NCBI GenBank assembly: GCA_009767595.1
Contig: VSDK01027300.1
Span: forward strand, 318,335 to 382,334
Source: Symbiodinium kawagutii
Taxonomy: Eukaryota > Sar > Dinophyceae > Suessiales > Symbiodiniaceae
DNA: 64,000 nt
Reading direction: 5' to 3'
Shown here: piece after piece, positions 12,846-25,197 of the stretch
How positions within the stretch are numbered: the first letter of the stretch is position 1
Layout of the letters: every line of letters begins with the position of its first letter
Notes under the pieces: generated by a model
The model's input: the letters and a program-made list of their open reading frames with translations, nothing else
Database searches by the model: none
Told to the model about the DNA's origin: nothing
Position numbers and translations under genes: made by a program

Positions 12846-14516
12846 ACTTGTTTTGGTGTGTATAGGTCAATTTCAACGTGCTAATTTGATTTTGCTTGAT
12901 GGTGAACGTATACTTACATTAATTTGCATATTATAGATATGTTTTGTGGTGGACTATGGTGAATGGCCAGATAGAGCTGGGCGAACTGGTGGTTTGCCAG
13001 TGGTTGGGTATCCCCTGATAGTGGTTAGATTTTGGACTCGCTGGTTCACAGGGTTCTGATCCGAAGTGATTGATGGCGTGACAACCAAGAACTCGCGTGG
13101 ATGGAAAAAAACACAAACACTGGGCAAAACTAGTTGGAGATTCGTTTGCTAACAAACCACCTTCGGTGTACTAAATGCAATAGGCAGTGATTGATCATCA
13201 AACATGGAGGGTTTATGAATGTGGATCCTCATTATTCAATTGGGCAGGTTGCAGTCACAAACTCATACTTTTGGATTGACTTGCCAGGAATATCCACAAA
13301 AGCCATCTGAGATTTCAGCAGGGGATCAACAGACAGCAACCACAAGGTCATGATTTGTATTTGGTAGTTGCACTGGGTAAATGAACCAGAACCTGAGACA
13401 CGGGTTTTACTTCAACAATTTACCTATTGGATGGTCCATGATCAGGGTCCATTAATGATGTACCTTCAGCTCGCTGTTTGGTTTCCCTACTTTCATATGC
13501 AGCTGGGGTTTGGAACTTGGGTCGCGGATGTTTCTATGCTGCTCACTCTGGAATCGCGTTGGAGGTGGCATGGTTCTGGACGTAAGCATGTGTATATATG
13601 ATTGTATCTATTTGCAATTATATATATATATATAGACATCATATAACCATATGTTTGCATACTATCATATATGCAGGTATGATTTCCATATGGAGCATGC
13701 GTTTGATGAAAAATGATATGTCTAGATATAGAATTGCAATGATATACATATATATATATATATATACAAGGTGGTGCCTCCTAGTTATAAGTTGTTCGTT
13801 AACAAACCATTTGACTATAGTTGTATGTACCATACCTTAGTTAACTCTAGTTATGTTCATCAACTTAGCTATCTACATAGCTATGGTGAACCACTATGAA
13901 CCTAGTATTCACCATAGTGATGCGGGCTCCTCCTTGTTATACAGCAAACTGGGGGCTCCTTGTAGATGGCCAAGAATCACTGGGTGGTGCACCAAGTCGG
14001 CCTAGAAGGCGCCGGATGGTGCTCGAGCTCCCTCTCCCTCCGCGGGGTCACGAAGGAAACTACGAATTGGGTAGGGGAGCCCAAGTTGGTTGGTGGGTAG
14101 GTTGGTTCATGCTGGTTGATGCTGGTTGGTTGGGGTTGATTGATGTTGCTCCAGAATGGTTGGTTGATGTTGCTCAGGTGATCAATCACATGTGATCGCT
14201 GTAAGAAGTCTCGCATGAATCGGTCGTTGTTCCAAGCCTGACCCGCAACCCAAAACCAATGGCGGTGGAGTATGAAAGTGGACTTCACTCTATGGGACTA
14301 TATAGTTCTACCATAGGTCTAAGTCTAATTACTATAGGACTTCACTATAGGTTTTGATTTGGTTTGGCGCATGAGAAAGTGCCCAGACATGGCGGGGACA
14401 TCAGCTCCTAGCAGACGGCGCGGCGAGTTGCTGAAGTCCTGGGAGGGGCAAACAGACCATTAATCATGCTAAATAAAGGGGCTCATAACCAACAATGATG
14501 GTGAAACAACTCCTAG

Positions 14517-14624
14517 TTGGTAGTTTCTTGAGCCCTAGGGAAACCCCCCAACTTATGGTTGGTTACCAAAAATGACTCGTAGCAAGGATGATTTAGGGGT
14601 CCCCTGTGACTTAAGAAACACCAA
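14517..14624. mobile_element. MITE-like element, family 1 (diverged)
   Basis: TTGGTAGTTTCTTGAGCC at the left and GGTCCCCTGTGACTTAAG-AAACACCAA at the right. The interior is rearranged. Confidence 0.55.
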
Positions 14625-14789
14625 TGTAGATCTTGTTGCTACAGCTTCTCCTGACGTTTTCGAAATTGCGGAAACGGGCGTGACTTTTCTGACATGCACA
14701 TCGCAACTGAGAAAGATCAGTGGGCCACATGTAATATATACATTTCTATAGAATAGCCAATTATATGCACAGATAAGGCAAGTCAAGAA

Positions 14790-14850
14790 AGAGATAGATA
14801 GATGATAGATAGATGATAGATAGATGATAGATAGATGATAGACAGGTAGA
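14790..14850. repeat. GATA/GATAGAT tandem repeat
   Basis: Five or so units of AGATAGATGAT followed by AGAGAG and a CTAG run. Confidence 0.85.
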
Positions 14851-15903
14851 GAGAGAGGTAGCAGGCTAGCTAGCTAGCTAGATAGATGGTCTGTTCCAGA
14901 AACAGCTGGCTATTGGAAAACCACGGATCACATGCAGCTTTGAAGGCGCTTAGTTGGGCTTAGTTGTAATCTCTCCACTTTAGTGTCAATCCCCACGGAA
15001 AACTCTTCGAAAGAGATAGACTCCCTAAACCAAGCTTTTTTTGGTGAAAGCAATTGTCGCTGAATCCTTGCAGGGGATTATTCTGACTCAATGTGAGGCA
15101 GATGATTCTATCCACATTCCAAAACAAAATCTGAAAAACAATTCAAGAATGGTACTTCAAAAACTCACTGTGAAACTGCCTTGTCAAAGCTGACAATTTG
15201 AAGCATTTTGAAGCTCAGCGCCTTGGTCGATGGGAAAATCTACAGAAAAACCTTGTTTTCACCGGCAAGTAGAAGGGTTTTCTGGGTCGAATTTCCCGAC
15301 TCGTCAGCTCCTTTATAGATGGGAGCTATGGGCTATGGTAGCTATGGTTGTCAAATGTTGTCAGGCTAAGCCCGGTTCAGACGCATTTCCGGGAGCCCCT
15401 CGCCTCGCCCGCCCTGGGATCTTCCACCATCCGAGACGTCCGTGCGCCAGGCCTTGGAAGCGCAACGAAGAGGTCACGAAGAGGAAAGATGCCAGGTGCG
15501 CCGGGCCGGGTTTTGCGTGGCCGTAAATGTAGAGATTCCAGGGACAGAATGGCAAGTGGTGTATGTAGATATATGGATCATAATTACATTAACTAATGAC
15601 CGTATAGTAGATCTTCATTTATTTTTATATATATATATATTTGCAGATATGTATATGCATTGGCAGTACTTATATACACATATTTGCATTTGTGTATGTA
15701 TGGTATATATCTAAATATAGGTAGCTTATATAGAAACTGAATTGGACAGTAGGCATGTTCTTGCAGACGCAAATGTGAAGCGCACGTGCGCGTAGTGCAA
15801 GTCTTGAATAAGAAACCAGGCGGTTGATGAACAATGCAGAGATGGACGGAGCTGCCCTGCCTCCCATCGTTTACGTAATGTGCAGAGGGCAAGCTCCAAG
15901 CAT

Positions 15904-16002
15904 TGGGCTATGGGTCAATATTAACCAGCCCATTTCATGGGGGAAATCAAAAGGGAACCAGGGCTACGGATGGCTACAGAGTGAACTGACCCACAGCCAT
16001 TT
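15904..16002. mobile_element. MITE-like element, family 2 (inverted)
   Basis: GGGCTATGGGTCAATATTAA at the left and GAACTGACCCACAGCCAT at the right. Confidence 0.62.
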
Positions 16003-16739
16003 GAGTGTTGAAAGACCCAACAGGGTTTTTGTTGATTTTTGTTTGCGCATTTAGCCTGAATCGCAGAAGCTGGAAGCACACTGCATAGATAAATCTAGGC
16101 TGTACACCTATGACCCGAATTGTTGTCGCGTGTGCCTTTTGAGTTCATGGCCTCGGCTGTTGCAAGGGTCGGTTTTTGAGCGAATCTGGTTGACAAGTGG
16201 TGGTTTTGGGCTTGCCCAGGCAAAAGAAAAGCAAGACCAAAACAGGGTTTCCTACAGTAATGGTGTATACAATATGCATGCATGGTCGTCATTTCTGCTG
16301 CTGGTCTTTGATATCCGAATTCCAATCCTGGTTGCTCTCAAAGTTGTCCCTGAAGATTTCCGAAACGAAACACTCTCCAAGTGAAATCTAGGGTTCGACA
16401 TTCTTTCAATTGGTTTGGCTTGGTGAACTTTGCCTAACAGCTACTTGTCACTATTACTAATCATTACTAGCTCACCCATTAGTCAGCCATTAATTAACCA
16501 TAAGCATCAACCAACGATCAGGAGTCATGAGTGAAACATTAAACAATCATGAGTCAACCATGGTTGGTAATTTTCTTCGGGCTGCTTATTGCTATCACTT
16601 TGTGCCACGACTGTTGGTTGCTCTTGGTCAGTGTTGGCAGTCAACCATTCGTTCATGGTCAAGACAATCACAAGTTCATTGTCTACTCAGGTGGACTTGA
16701 CATTGCACCTTTTAAAACCACAAATAAACTCAAATGACA

Positions 16740-16846
16740 TGGTGGTTTCTTAAGTCATAGGGGTACCTCCAGTTATCATCCTGTATAAACCACTTATAGG
16801 TGACAGACCACCCATTTTTTGGGTTCCCTCTTTAAGAAACACCCGT
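16740..16846. mobile_element. MITE-like element, family 1
   Basis: TGGTGGTTTCTTAAGTCATA at the left and CCCTCTTTAAGAAACACCC at the right, with the ATTTTTTGGGTTCCC inner motif. Confidence 0.65.
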
Positions 16847-16861
16847 ACCTAATCATTATAG

Positions 16862-16981
16862 ATACTCTGGGAAACTGACATGGCTGGCTGGAAAATCCAC
16901 CATAGATGATTTCCTTGGGTTTTCCTATGGAATTGCTGGATTTTCCAGCCAGCCATGGTAAACTGTTTGCCAGAGGGTCAT
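16862..16981. mobile_element. MITE-like element, family 4
   Basis: CTCTGGGAAACTGACATGGC and TGGCTGGAAAATCCACC are matched by TTTCCAGCCAGCCATGG and AAACTGTTTGCCAGAG. A long near-perfect palindrome. Confidence 0.62.
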
Positions 16982-19729
16982 CCAATGTTGTAGTTGTTCA
17001 ATGTGATGATCCCCTATTGTCAACCAATTATCATCCTCTACAAGTTTTGTTGGTTATCCCACCATGGTGACAGTCCGACACCCAAAGACCCACCATTCTA
17101 CACTGCATCCACCATCGGCTCCAGGTTAGCTTGGATGGATCGCGTCTACCGTGGCGATCGGGCGCCTTGGTAGCCAGCGCGTTCGGGGCAAGTTCGGGCA
17201 GGCTTGGTAAACCACTAAACTGGGTGGATTATCAACGTAACAACCATTTCAATGGTTAACCAATCATTACTGCTCGCTTTTTGTTAGTGGCTAAACAGTC
17301 TTTTTCCGTGGACAGCTCTACACCAGTTTGACCGGGAGCTTTCCCGCGACCGAACAATCTACAGGTCGATATAGGCTGATAATGTTAGCTCTCTAGCGTC
17401 ACATCCTTCCACGCAACAGCGACTGGAGGCATTGACTAAGGTCAGGAATGGTCAGTAGGACCTGGCTCCATGATACAGCTAGCCGAAACCGGGAAGCCAA
17501 TGGATGCTTTGTTGCCAATGCGAAGCCTCTATTTTTGTGTCAAACTCTATTGGCAACAAACCTTGCATGGTTTGTCTGTTATTGTTGCTCTTGCTATGCT
17601 AGAGGTTTCCTCTCTGTACTATGGCTGATTGTATCTCCTATGTCGTTCTTGAAGCAACCTTTGGATATCTCCCATTGGCGGTTTATTCCTTAGGACAGCG
17701 ACTTTTTGAAGAGTAGAATGATGTGGGAGCAAACATGTAATTCCCCATTATGGGACCATCATTCGCCATGGCAATGCAACAATCATTGGGACGAGGGTCT
17801 CACAATATGATCTTTCGTGGGCTCTTGCCGAGAAATTCATTAAACAATCAGCAACTCAAAACTGGTAACTCCATAAATGTTTCATTTGTTAGTACAAGTC
17901 GTTCATACACTGCATGATGACTGGGGAGTCCCCTATGACTTGAGAAACCACCCATGACAACAACCCGTCGGTTGCAACTTGTGAGTTGCAAAACTCGTAA
18001 GCAGCAGGGATGCCAGGGGGGCAACGTGAGTAGATCAAGGCCGGCCTCGGTCCTCCAAAAGATTTGCCAGAACTGTTCTGCTTGGTGTTTTTTTGACATG
18101 ATGGGTGAAACAATTGTTATATGATTTTGACATATTGGTTTTTGACATATGCTTGATACCAACTGTTGCTTTGATGTTTGAAACAATTATGATTATACCA
18201 CCGATGGAAGTTTCAGACATTTTAATTGTTTCGACCAGCGGCTTTTTCGATCATCATTTCTATACCAAAGTCTGGTTTAAACAACTGTCTTTATTTTCCC
18301 CAGTGCTAGGTTTGAAACCATGATGGTTGAAACAATAGGGTTAAAGCATTGTTCAAATATTTGGGCTTGATTCCCCAAAGTTATTCCCTAATTTCCGTAT
18401 TAACAAGTGGTTAGTTGGTTGATTAGCCCATATTTTCATGAGGGCTAGTTCAACCATCAACCTGTGTTGTTGAATGCCCGGTTTGCCAGCTCAAAGTTTT
18501 CACCAGAAATTTTCCAGCGCATGAAGTCAGTTCGGTTGGAGCACACTTCCCGCCACAGAATTGTGAGCTCGAGACAACAGAAAACATTTACGACTGCCGA
18601 GGCAGTGAAAGAGTGATGTTATATAAACATCAAACATTTTAGTGATACCATGTAACCAACATAGTACTCATGAAAGTGATGTGATGTCCATCAACCATTT
18701 TGCATGATTCTCATTGATTTTCGCGCCATACATTCCAATGGTCACATACTGTGGCCCAGTCTCCATTATTTGCAAGCTAACCTATGAAACAACCCCAATT
18801 TTCTTCGTTGGTTGGCCAGAAGCAGCATTCCCGCGGGGCCGTCTAAGGAGAGTTATGTGTTCAAGCATGTCCTGGGCAGGCGTGGTGGGAACGCTAGATG
18901 GATGGGGCTGTGCAGCTTTGCTTGTCATTTTTGTTGATTCATGGAACACGCCTTGTGCTTGATGTCGGATACAGTTGCCAACAGTACGTCTCAAATGCAG
19001 GGGTAGAAAAATGCATACCATTTGCAAAAATCACGATATTTCTGGAACATTGTGCGATGAAACTATGCTAAAAGTGCGAGCTGTACATTGATGAATCCCT
19101 CCAGCGCGACGATGGCCATGGCCAAGCTTTCTGGGAACTGGGAGAAAGGGAGGCTGTTTGACGATCTTTCGCCTGGTGATCGATTTCTGACTTCAACCTC
19201 TACCTGGGTGTTTCTCAAGCCACCAAAGGCCTCCCAACGCATCCTGTTTCTTAAGCATTTTGTTCTCTATTGCATGGCTTGGATTGCTGATAATATGTTA
19301 TTGCTAAGGTGACTAAGGTGTTTATTTATTCATGACACCATCCTTTCCAGTTTAGGGCACGGCCCCTCCTTTTTGGGGCACGTCAAAACAGACTGATGAG
19401 CTCGGTTGCTGCAGAGTAAGATTCTCTGTACCTAGAAGCTATATTTCTGAGTTGCTATGTTTGTTTGTTGCTGGTGACACGTGTTGGATGTCTTGTCAGC
19501 ACTGTGAACATAGGCCGAGGACAACAACGGACCTTTTGCAAATACATCATCTTTGGGTATTCGTACCAAAACGAGAGTAGGTAGTGCGAGTATACGTTTG
19601 CTGGAGCCTCCTTGTTTGCACGTATGTCAAAGAATTGCAACTGTGTCTAGTGTCGTGCTGTTGATTTCAATTTGGAGGTTTATTTGGCCACCTGCGAACA
19701 GAAACACGGCGCAACAGCAGTTGGTCCAT

Positions 19730-19827
19730 GCCACGACAGCCGTGCTGAGTCGCGAAGTGCTTCTGGAGCGGAACAAGTTTCCTTATCAGCTGCCACCGGG
19801 CGCCGAACATTGGACGATTTGGGCCAG
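19730..19827 (+). CDS. Candidate exon, DUF3605 / N-acetylglucosamine-induced-protein-like
   Basis: The frame reads LSREVLLERNKFPYQLPPGA and then EHWTIWA. The pattern (N)xFPYxLxPGxEHWxxW is the signature segment of the DUF3605 family known from fungi and algae; its biochemical role is unknown. The exon probably ends at GGGCCAG|GACAAG (a GA donor). Downstream exons carrying the second half of the family (NP...SV..HVHVF) were not found in the window. Confidence 0.4.
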
Positions 19828-21302
19828 GACAAGGGGCCAGACCTGGCAGGGGCTGTGGGATTCGAAGTGGAGTCCTACAAGGTGGACTCCCAACCACCAG
19901 GATTAACTATAGGGTTTACTATGCTTAACTAGGGTCAACTACCAGTTAAATTGATTTATAACCCATTTGAATAGTGTTAACTGCCAGTTATACGGGTATA
20001 TAACCCAACTTATAACTGCTGGCCGCCCGCCTTGTCCGAATCTCTGCGGCAAACCTTAGCAAGATACAGCCTAAAGGCATGGCTGTTCCTAACCCGCACT
20101 CAACCTTCTTTCGGACCTGATTCCAACAGGAATGGTGGGGAACCAGTGGCCTCCCTAAAAAGCTACACCAGCCTGAAGAATTTCCACCGCTATGCTTGGA
20201 AGAGCTACAATGGGGGCCTCATTTCCAGGAAGAACATCCCTCACTGATGGGGTCTCAGCCACAAGTGGCGATCACAGTCGTTGGTAATGCATGGCTTCCC
20301 CAGCGCCCCGAAAGCTGTGTGGCTGCAGGAAGGATATGGATCACAAGGAACTCTGCGAGTACGTTGAGGTGCCGGGGCCAGGAGGTACTTAGAGCTACCT
20401 TTTCCCCTTTTGGGAGCGGCGCTTGCGGCAAGGTGTGTGAAAGCAATGAACCACTTTTCGATTTTATCCTTTCTGAATGATACAAGATAGAACCTGCCTA
20501 TAACATAGTACTGCATGCACAGAAAATAGATAACAATAGATACTTCATGATGGATACTATATGAACCATAGATACTTCATGAGATATCAATCTGCATACT
20601 TTTGGGTGGCCTGGCTTTGGTGGTGCAAATGCGGTCGTACGGTGGCACTGACTTTCCAACTTCCAAACCTCGATTCGCAGTCCAGCGTACTTTTTGTGGG
20701 TCTCGAAATGGCACGGTAGTCATCAACAGATTGGTATCAACCTTGAACCATGAACCAACCTCAATGCTAAACTTGACATTTCCGCGTGTTGCGCCCTGTA
20801 TTATCTCCCAGCTGAATGGTTAACCATCAATCAGGATCGATCCTGGTTCACAGCATTGACCAACCAGTATTCAAGATCGGTCTATTAGCATTATCAACCA
20901 ATTATCAATCAATTCTCAACCATTGTCAATCATGATGATTCACATTATTGATTATGCTTGATCGAGATTTTGTTGGTTACATTGTTAGCAAGGTTGTGTA
21001 TCCAATATGTTCTCATACTTATTCACACCCCACATGTTTTTAAACAACCCATTTACTGTGGTACTTGTGTCACCGTTGTTGTTGCTGTCGGGCTGTTGGT
21101 CATGCCTTATTCTTAATTAACACTTATAATCCAATACAGTCAATACAGTCATCTATTATTAATCATTATTAATCGTCGTTATAACCCCTATATATAAAAT
21201 TCTTAAAAAACCACCTATTAACCACTAGAATCCCTTACAAAACCAGATATACACCACTTTGGTCCCTTGTAAAACCATATGTGTTTCAACCACTCAATTG
21301 CC

Positions 21303-21520
21303 ACATGGCTGTGGGTCAAAACCCTGTACCCCTGGTTCCCCCTATTATTAAGCATTTTTTTCCCTATTATTGTTGATTGTTATCCCCCCTTGTTGGTTTA
21401 AGTGCTTGACCCATAGCCATATATAGCTGGTTTGTCTCCCACATAATTGTTAGTTATCATCCCCTATGATTAACCATTAACCAGCTATTTTGTTGGTCAA
21501 TATTGACCCATAGCCACATG
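21303..21520. mobile_element. MITE-like element, family 2
   Basis: CATGGCTGTGGGTCAAAACC at the left and AATATTGACCCATAGCCACA at the right, with an internal GACCCATAGCCATATATAGC end. CACATG flanks both sides. Confidence 0.7.
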
Positions 21521-21599
21521 AAACCATCAAGAACCCTCCCATTTAGCCCCTGTGTTTCAGCAACCCACCAGCTCTGCTCAAGCCTTCAGCAGCTACCAG

Positions 21600-21668
21600 G
21601 CGTGGTTGGATGCGCGGGAACCGCACAATGCTGGGGATCCCAAGGGGCGGCTGGCTGTCAAACGTGTG
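21600..21668 (+). CDS. Candidate exon, function unknown
   Basis: After CTACCAG|GCGTGG the frame reads AWLDAREPHNAGDPKGRLAV and KRV, and a GT (GTG|GTACAC) follows. It lies in a GC-rich island in AT-rich surroundings. No family is recognised, and the other frames are cysteine-rich and less plausible. Confidence 0.2.
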
Positions 21669-22046
21669 GTACACGTTGCGGCAGTCGCAACATGTTGGTT
21701 GAGTTTGAGTTATGAGCATGAGTGATCCTATGATATACTATGTAAATATCATTGACTATCATGTGCTATGATCATGAGCCATGATACTGTGTTTTTTTTG
21801 ATGATATCACTTTTCAGAAGTGTCGTAACAATCCAGGATACGATCAGCTTCAAGATGGCTTAAGCTGACAGGCAGCCGGAGATGAGTTGTTGGCTGCAAA
21901 ATGTGCCATGCTTTGTTCAAGAAATTGATCCTTCCTGCAGCTGCATGCTTCTTTCAGCAGCTGGGCTTTATAGGGGTTAGTTATGACTTATGACCAGCAA
22001 TAATGGTTCATACTAGGGGATAACTATAGAGGATACAACTACTCTA

Positions 22047-22148
22047 CAGGGGTTTCTCAAAATGGAGAAGCCTAAATTTTAGGTGTTCTTTTACTATAAA
22101 TGATAAAGGATGATTTGGGGGTACCATTGTGACTTGAGAAACCGCTAT
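22047..22148. mobile_element. MITE-like element, family 1 (inverted)
   Basis: AGGGGTTTCTCAAAATGGAG at the left, and ATGATTTGGGGGTACC with ACTTGAGAAACCGC at the right. The core order is reversed relative to the 2.4 kb copy. Confidence 0.65.
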
Positions 22149-23257
22149 GTGTTGAGCAATGGTGTCAAAAGCTTTGTATAGTGGGGGCTGATGAGCTGAA
22201 CTACCGGCCGTGCATTGGGGTACCCCGGGTACCATTCATTTGTTTTCGTTGCTGCTGTTGGGGGTTCACACTGTAGTTGTCAGTGGGTGTTACTGCGGTG
22301 GTGGGTGCAAATCTGGTGATGGCTGTTGTTTGTTTGTCTTGCTCGCTTGGTTTTTTGGCTGCACCTACTTATATACTTGTCTTTTTGCTTGGTGTATTTG
22401 TTTCTTTACTTACTTTGTTTTCTTCACGAGTTTTGAGGCACAGACCTCGTTGATCCGTTTGTGATTTATGTACTTTCTTGGTTTACTTTTCTTGCGGTTG
22501 GTGGTTTGGCTGATTCATTGATGGTTTGTTTCCGGTGGCAGTTGTGGTGATTGGTAGCCATGGCAATGGATCAGTGAACCGACCGTTGGCTCTGTGTTGC
22601 GGGGGGAGTGTATGCACCCGAGGGTGTGTTGTTTGGGTTGGTGTTTGGGCTATGGTCAAGATTTATATCTCCGGTAGCTTCATCCAGCGTTGCAAGAACT
22701 GTTGGTCCTTCGGCAGTATCAACAGCTGTTGGGTAATTTGTTTGTTTGTTCGTATTTGTTTTTGGCACAAACTCATTTCGCCTCGTATTTATGGATGGTT
22801 GGTTGATTACGTCACTAACATATATATTTTTGGGACGGCGTAGAACTGATGCTTGGTAAAAACTATGGTATTTGGTAAAGACCCTTCTTCGAGAACTATG
22901 CTGCCCGCTCTGCTTGCTGAGCGCGTATGTCCGATATCGAGGAACCAGACGGCTTATAACCACCAACCAGATGCGGTGTTTGGAACTCGTGTCTTATCAT
23001 CTTATTTTGGAAATCGACTGTGTCAGTCTTTGAATTTCTTCAAATGTTGATCGCAATGTGTCCAAGCTGTTTCCCTGATGAAACGAAAACGTTGATTGTT
23101 ACAATTGGGCTGATCGAAAGCGGAAAAACACTTGCGTGTGTGGTGGCTATACTCTGGCAAATCAACCTGGACCTGGGTTAGCTGAAAAAAATGAAGCTCA
23201 ATGGGGGTTCAATTCCCAGGGGCTGCCCCATGTGAGAGTTTGATTTGGGCTTCCCAG

Positions 23258-23319
23258 GTGGTCTCTTGGAACTACGATGACAATTGGGCCCGACGCACCA
23301 TCAATGTCTGGGCACTCAG
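23258..23319 (+). CDS. Candidate exon, function unknown
   Basis: After TCCCAG|GTGGTC the frame reads VVSWNYDDNWARRTINVWAL, rich in Trp and Asn like some carbohydrate-binding modules, but no family can be assigned. A GT (GTGATG) follows CTCAGG. Confidence 0.2.
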
Positions 23320-23535
23320 GGTGATGAAGCCAAGCAGCATTTGCTGGGATGATCAATCACCTACCTGTTTTTTGGATGGTTGCTTATGACATGTTATGTC
23401 TCTCAGCTTGCCATAAGCATTGTGCACTGACCTTTCAAATTTGACACTGGGTACTTTGCTGCTTAAGGTGTTGAGTGTTCAAATGACAATGGCATAAGCA
23501 TTTGTCATTGGAGTGTTGCTGCTTTTGCCGTCCAA

Positions 23536-23636
23536 TCTTTGACGCTGGGTGGTTTCACTGTGGGACCCATCCGCAACAAGTCGCCCAAGGATCACCTTGT
23601 CATGACGCCGCCTCGAACAACCCGAAATGGCCAGGG
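23536..23636 (+). CDS. Candidate exon, function unknown
   Basis: The frame reads LTLGGFTVGPIRNKSPKDHL and VMTPPRTTRNGQ, closing with GGCCAG|GGTTG. It is compositionally coding-like. No homologue is recognised. The minus strand of the adjacent 23.75-23.85 kb is also open, so orientation is not secure. Confidence 0.18.
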
Positions 23637-24130
23637 TTGTTTTTGCTCGTTATGCAGGTTCCCTGCAAAAAGCTATTGTTGGTTTGGGAAACTTCCCTGA
23701 TTTTTTGGTTGTGTTTCGGTACCAGGTGGCAAAAATAGATGCATTCCATCCCGAGGTCTGCTAGAACCTTGCAACCACCAGTGGCAGCTCGCATAGCGCA
23801 GCTTCCTTTGCTTGTGTCAACAGCAACGGTTGATTGACTATTCTCAACGTCTTGCACAAGCTGGTTTGATGGGAATATTTGTTGTAACCCATTGTGGGAA
23901 TATATCGTATAACCACATTGGTCAATGGTAAAAAGGATCCAATCCAGCATGGAAGTCGTGCATGTATGTGGGAAGTCTAGACACGCACATTATAATTTGC
24001 GGAACTCAAAATAACCGGTGAAGTGCCGTAAATATCGCATACCTAGTCTTCACTTCCCACTTCTGACCCGGTCAGTGATGCCAACGTGTACTATTGTATA
24101 TAAATTACATTTCAATCCCCCCGGGCCGCT

Positions 24131-24230
24131 GTTCACTTTGACCAGCAAGAAACACGACTTGAGTGGATGATCCAGTTTAAGCGCTTCAAGTTGGTGCACA
24201 ACCAGTTTCATTAAAGATCCCTATGGTTAC
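24131..24230 (+). repeat. Dispersed repeat, copy 1
   Basis: About 100 bp starting GTTCACTTTGACCAGCAAG. It is similar throughout to 31,230-31,330, including ATCCAGTTTAA and the ATTAA-GATCCCT segment. Function unknown. Confidence 0.65.
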
Positions 24231-24255
24231 CACTGTTGTGACTGAGGTTGATTAC

Positions 24256-24315
24256 CTATTATAAGTTGGCAAGTATATTATCAGTTGGCAAGTATATTAT
24301 CAGTTGGCAAGTATA
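24256..24315 (+). repeat. Tandem repeat, about 18-bp unit
   Basis: Three copies of AGTTGGCAAGTATATTA, ending before TACCTATATTCC. Confidence 0.75.
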
Positions 24316-24391
24316 TTACCTATATTCCATTGATTCCTATGATAACCATAACTTATTGTCACATGTTCCTTGTTGTGGAAGGGTAGGGAAT

Positions 24392-24606
24392 CATGTGGCT
24401 GTGGGTCAAAACCCTGTACCCCTGGTTCCCCTACCATTAACCCCCATTGTTTATTGTTGGTTCTTGTTGGTTATTATCCCCCATTATTGTTTGTCAATAT
24501 TGAACCATAGCCATGTGACTGAAGCATCAACCATTGGTTTCCCTATAGTTTGTTGGTTATTACCCACCATTATTGGTTGGTTAATATTGACCCAGCTCGC
24601 CATGTG
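24392..24606. mobile_element. MITE-like element, family 2
   Basis: ATGTGGCTGTGGGTCAAAAC at the left and ATTGACCCAGCTCGCCATGT at the right. The region between holds a second complete right end, so two copies may be nested. Confidence 0.68.
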
Positions 24607-24756
24607 ACTGAAGCATACTGAACCCTAAGCTTCAAGGCTTGTCACCGGTGAACCGCTGAGATCTTTCACGTTCACGTCTATTTCCAGGGCCGAGGCGGGC
24701 GTACAGCCAAGCTTGGTGTAACACTGGGGAGAAGGGGAGTTGTTTAAACGTTCATG

Positions 24757-24861
24757 TGGTGGTTTCTCAAAATGGGGAGCCCTCAAAATGGCTGGTTTAT
24801 TGCTATAAATGATTAATAATGGGGATGATTTGGGGGTACCCCTATTTTGAGAAACACCCAT
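24757..24861. mobile_element. MITE-like element, family 1 (inverted)
   Basis: TGGTGGTTTCTCAAAATGGG at the left and CCCCTATTTTGAGAAACACC at the right, with a TTTATTGCTATAAATGATT core. Well preserved. Confidence 0.75.
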
Positions 24862-25091
24862 GTTAATGATATCCCTTGGTACTATCAATCAAGGCCAGGG
24901 ACTATGAATCCACTAGTGTTTGAATATAGGTATTACTTAATGAAGATGGTGAAACAAGGGAAATCACGGGTTATTTCAGGGGGTACTACCTATCCATAGC
25001 GTAGGTAGTGCTGGGTTGCAAGGAGTTCTGTGACCCTGTCAGGTCATTTGTTGATGTCTTGGAGACGACCCAAAATCCACGATTTTCTGAC

Positions 25092-25197
25092 AGATGACTG
25101 GTTGGTGGTTCAAACATTTTTTATTTTCTCTAGTAATCATTAACACATTGTTGGTTGACGAATATTTTTCATAGGGGTTGAAACAACCAACCAGATG
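25092..25197. mobile_element. MITE-like element, family 3
   Basis: CAGATGACTGGTTGGTGGTT at the left and GGTTGAAACAACCAACCAGA at the right, with the TTTTTTATTTTCTCTAG core. Confidence 0.65.

Larger units (their letters stand above)
8671..19729. other. Repeat-rich non-coding stretch with AT microsatellites
   Basis: Contains TA-rich tracts at 10,735-10,825, 12,580-12,845, 13,600-13,770 and 15,610-15,720, a GATA tract at 14,790-14,850, and several MITE-like elements. Apart from the candidate exon at 12,362, GC-rich islands near 9.9, 10.6, 14.0, 15.4 and 18.8 kb have overlapping open frames on both strands and no identifiable motif. Confidence 0.5.

Noticed and set aside
24640..24735. Minus-strand exon reading TKLGCTPASALEIDVNVKDL
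   Set aside because: Composition is coding-like, but no splice pair, neighbour or family match supports a minus-strand gene; recorded as unproven.
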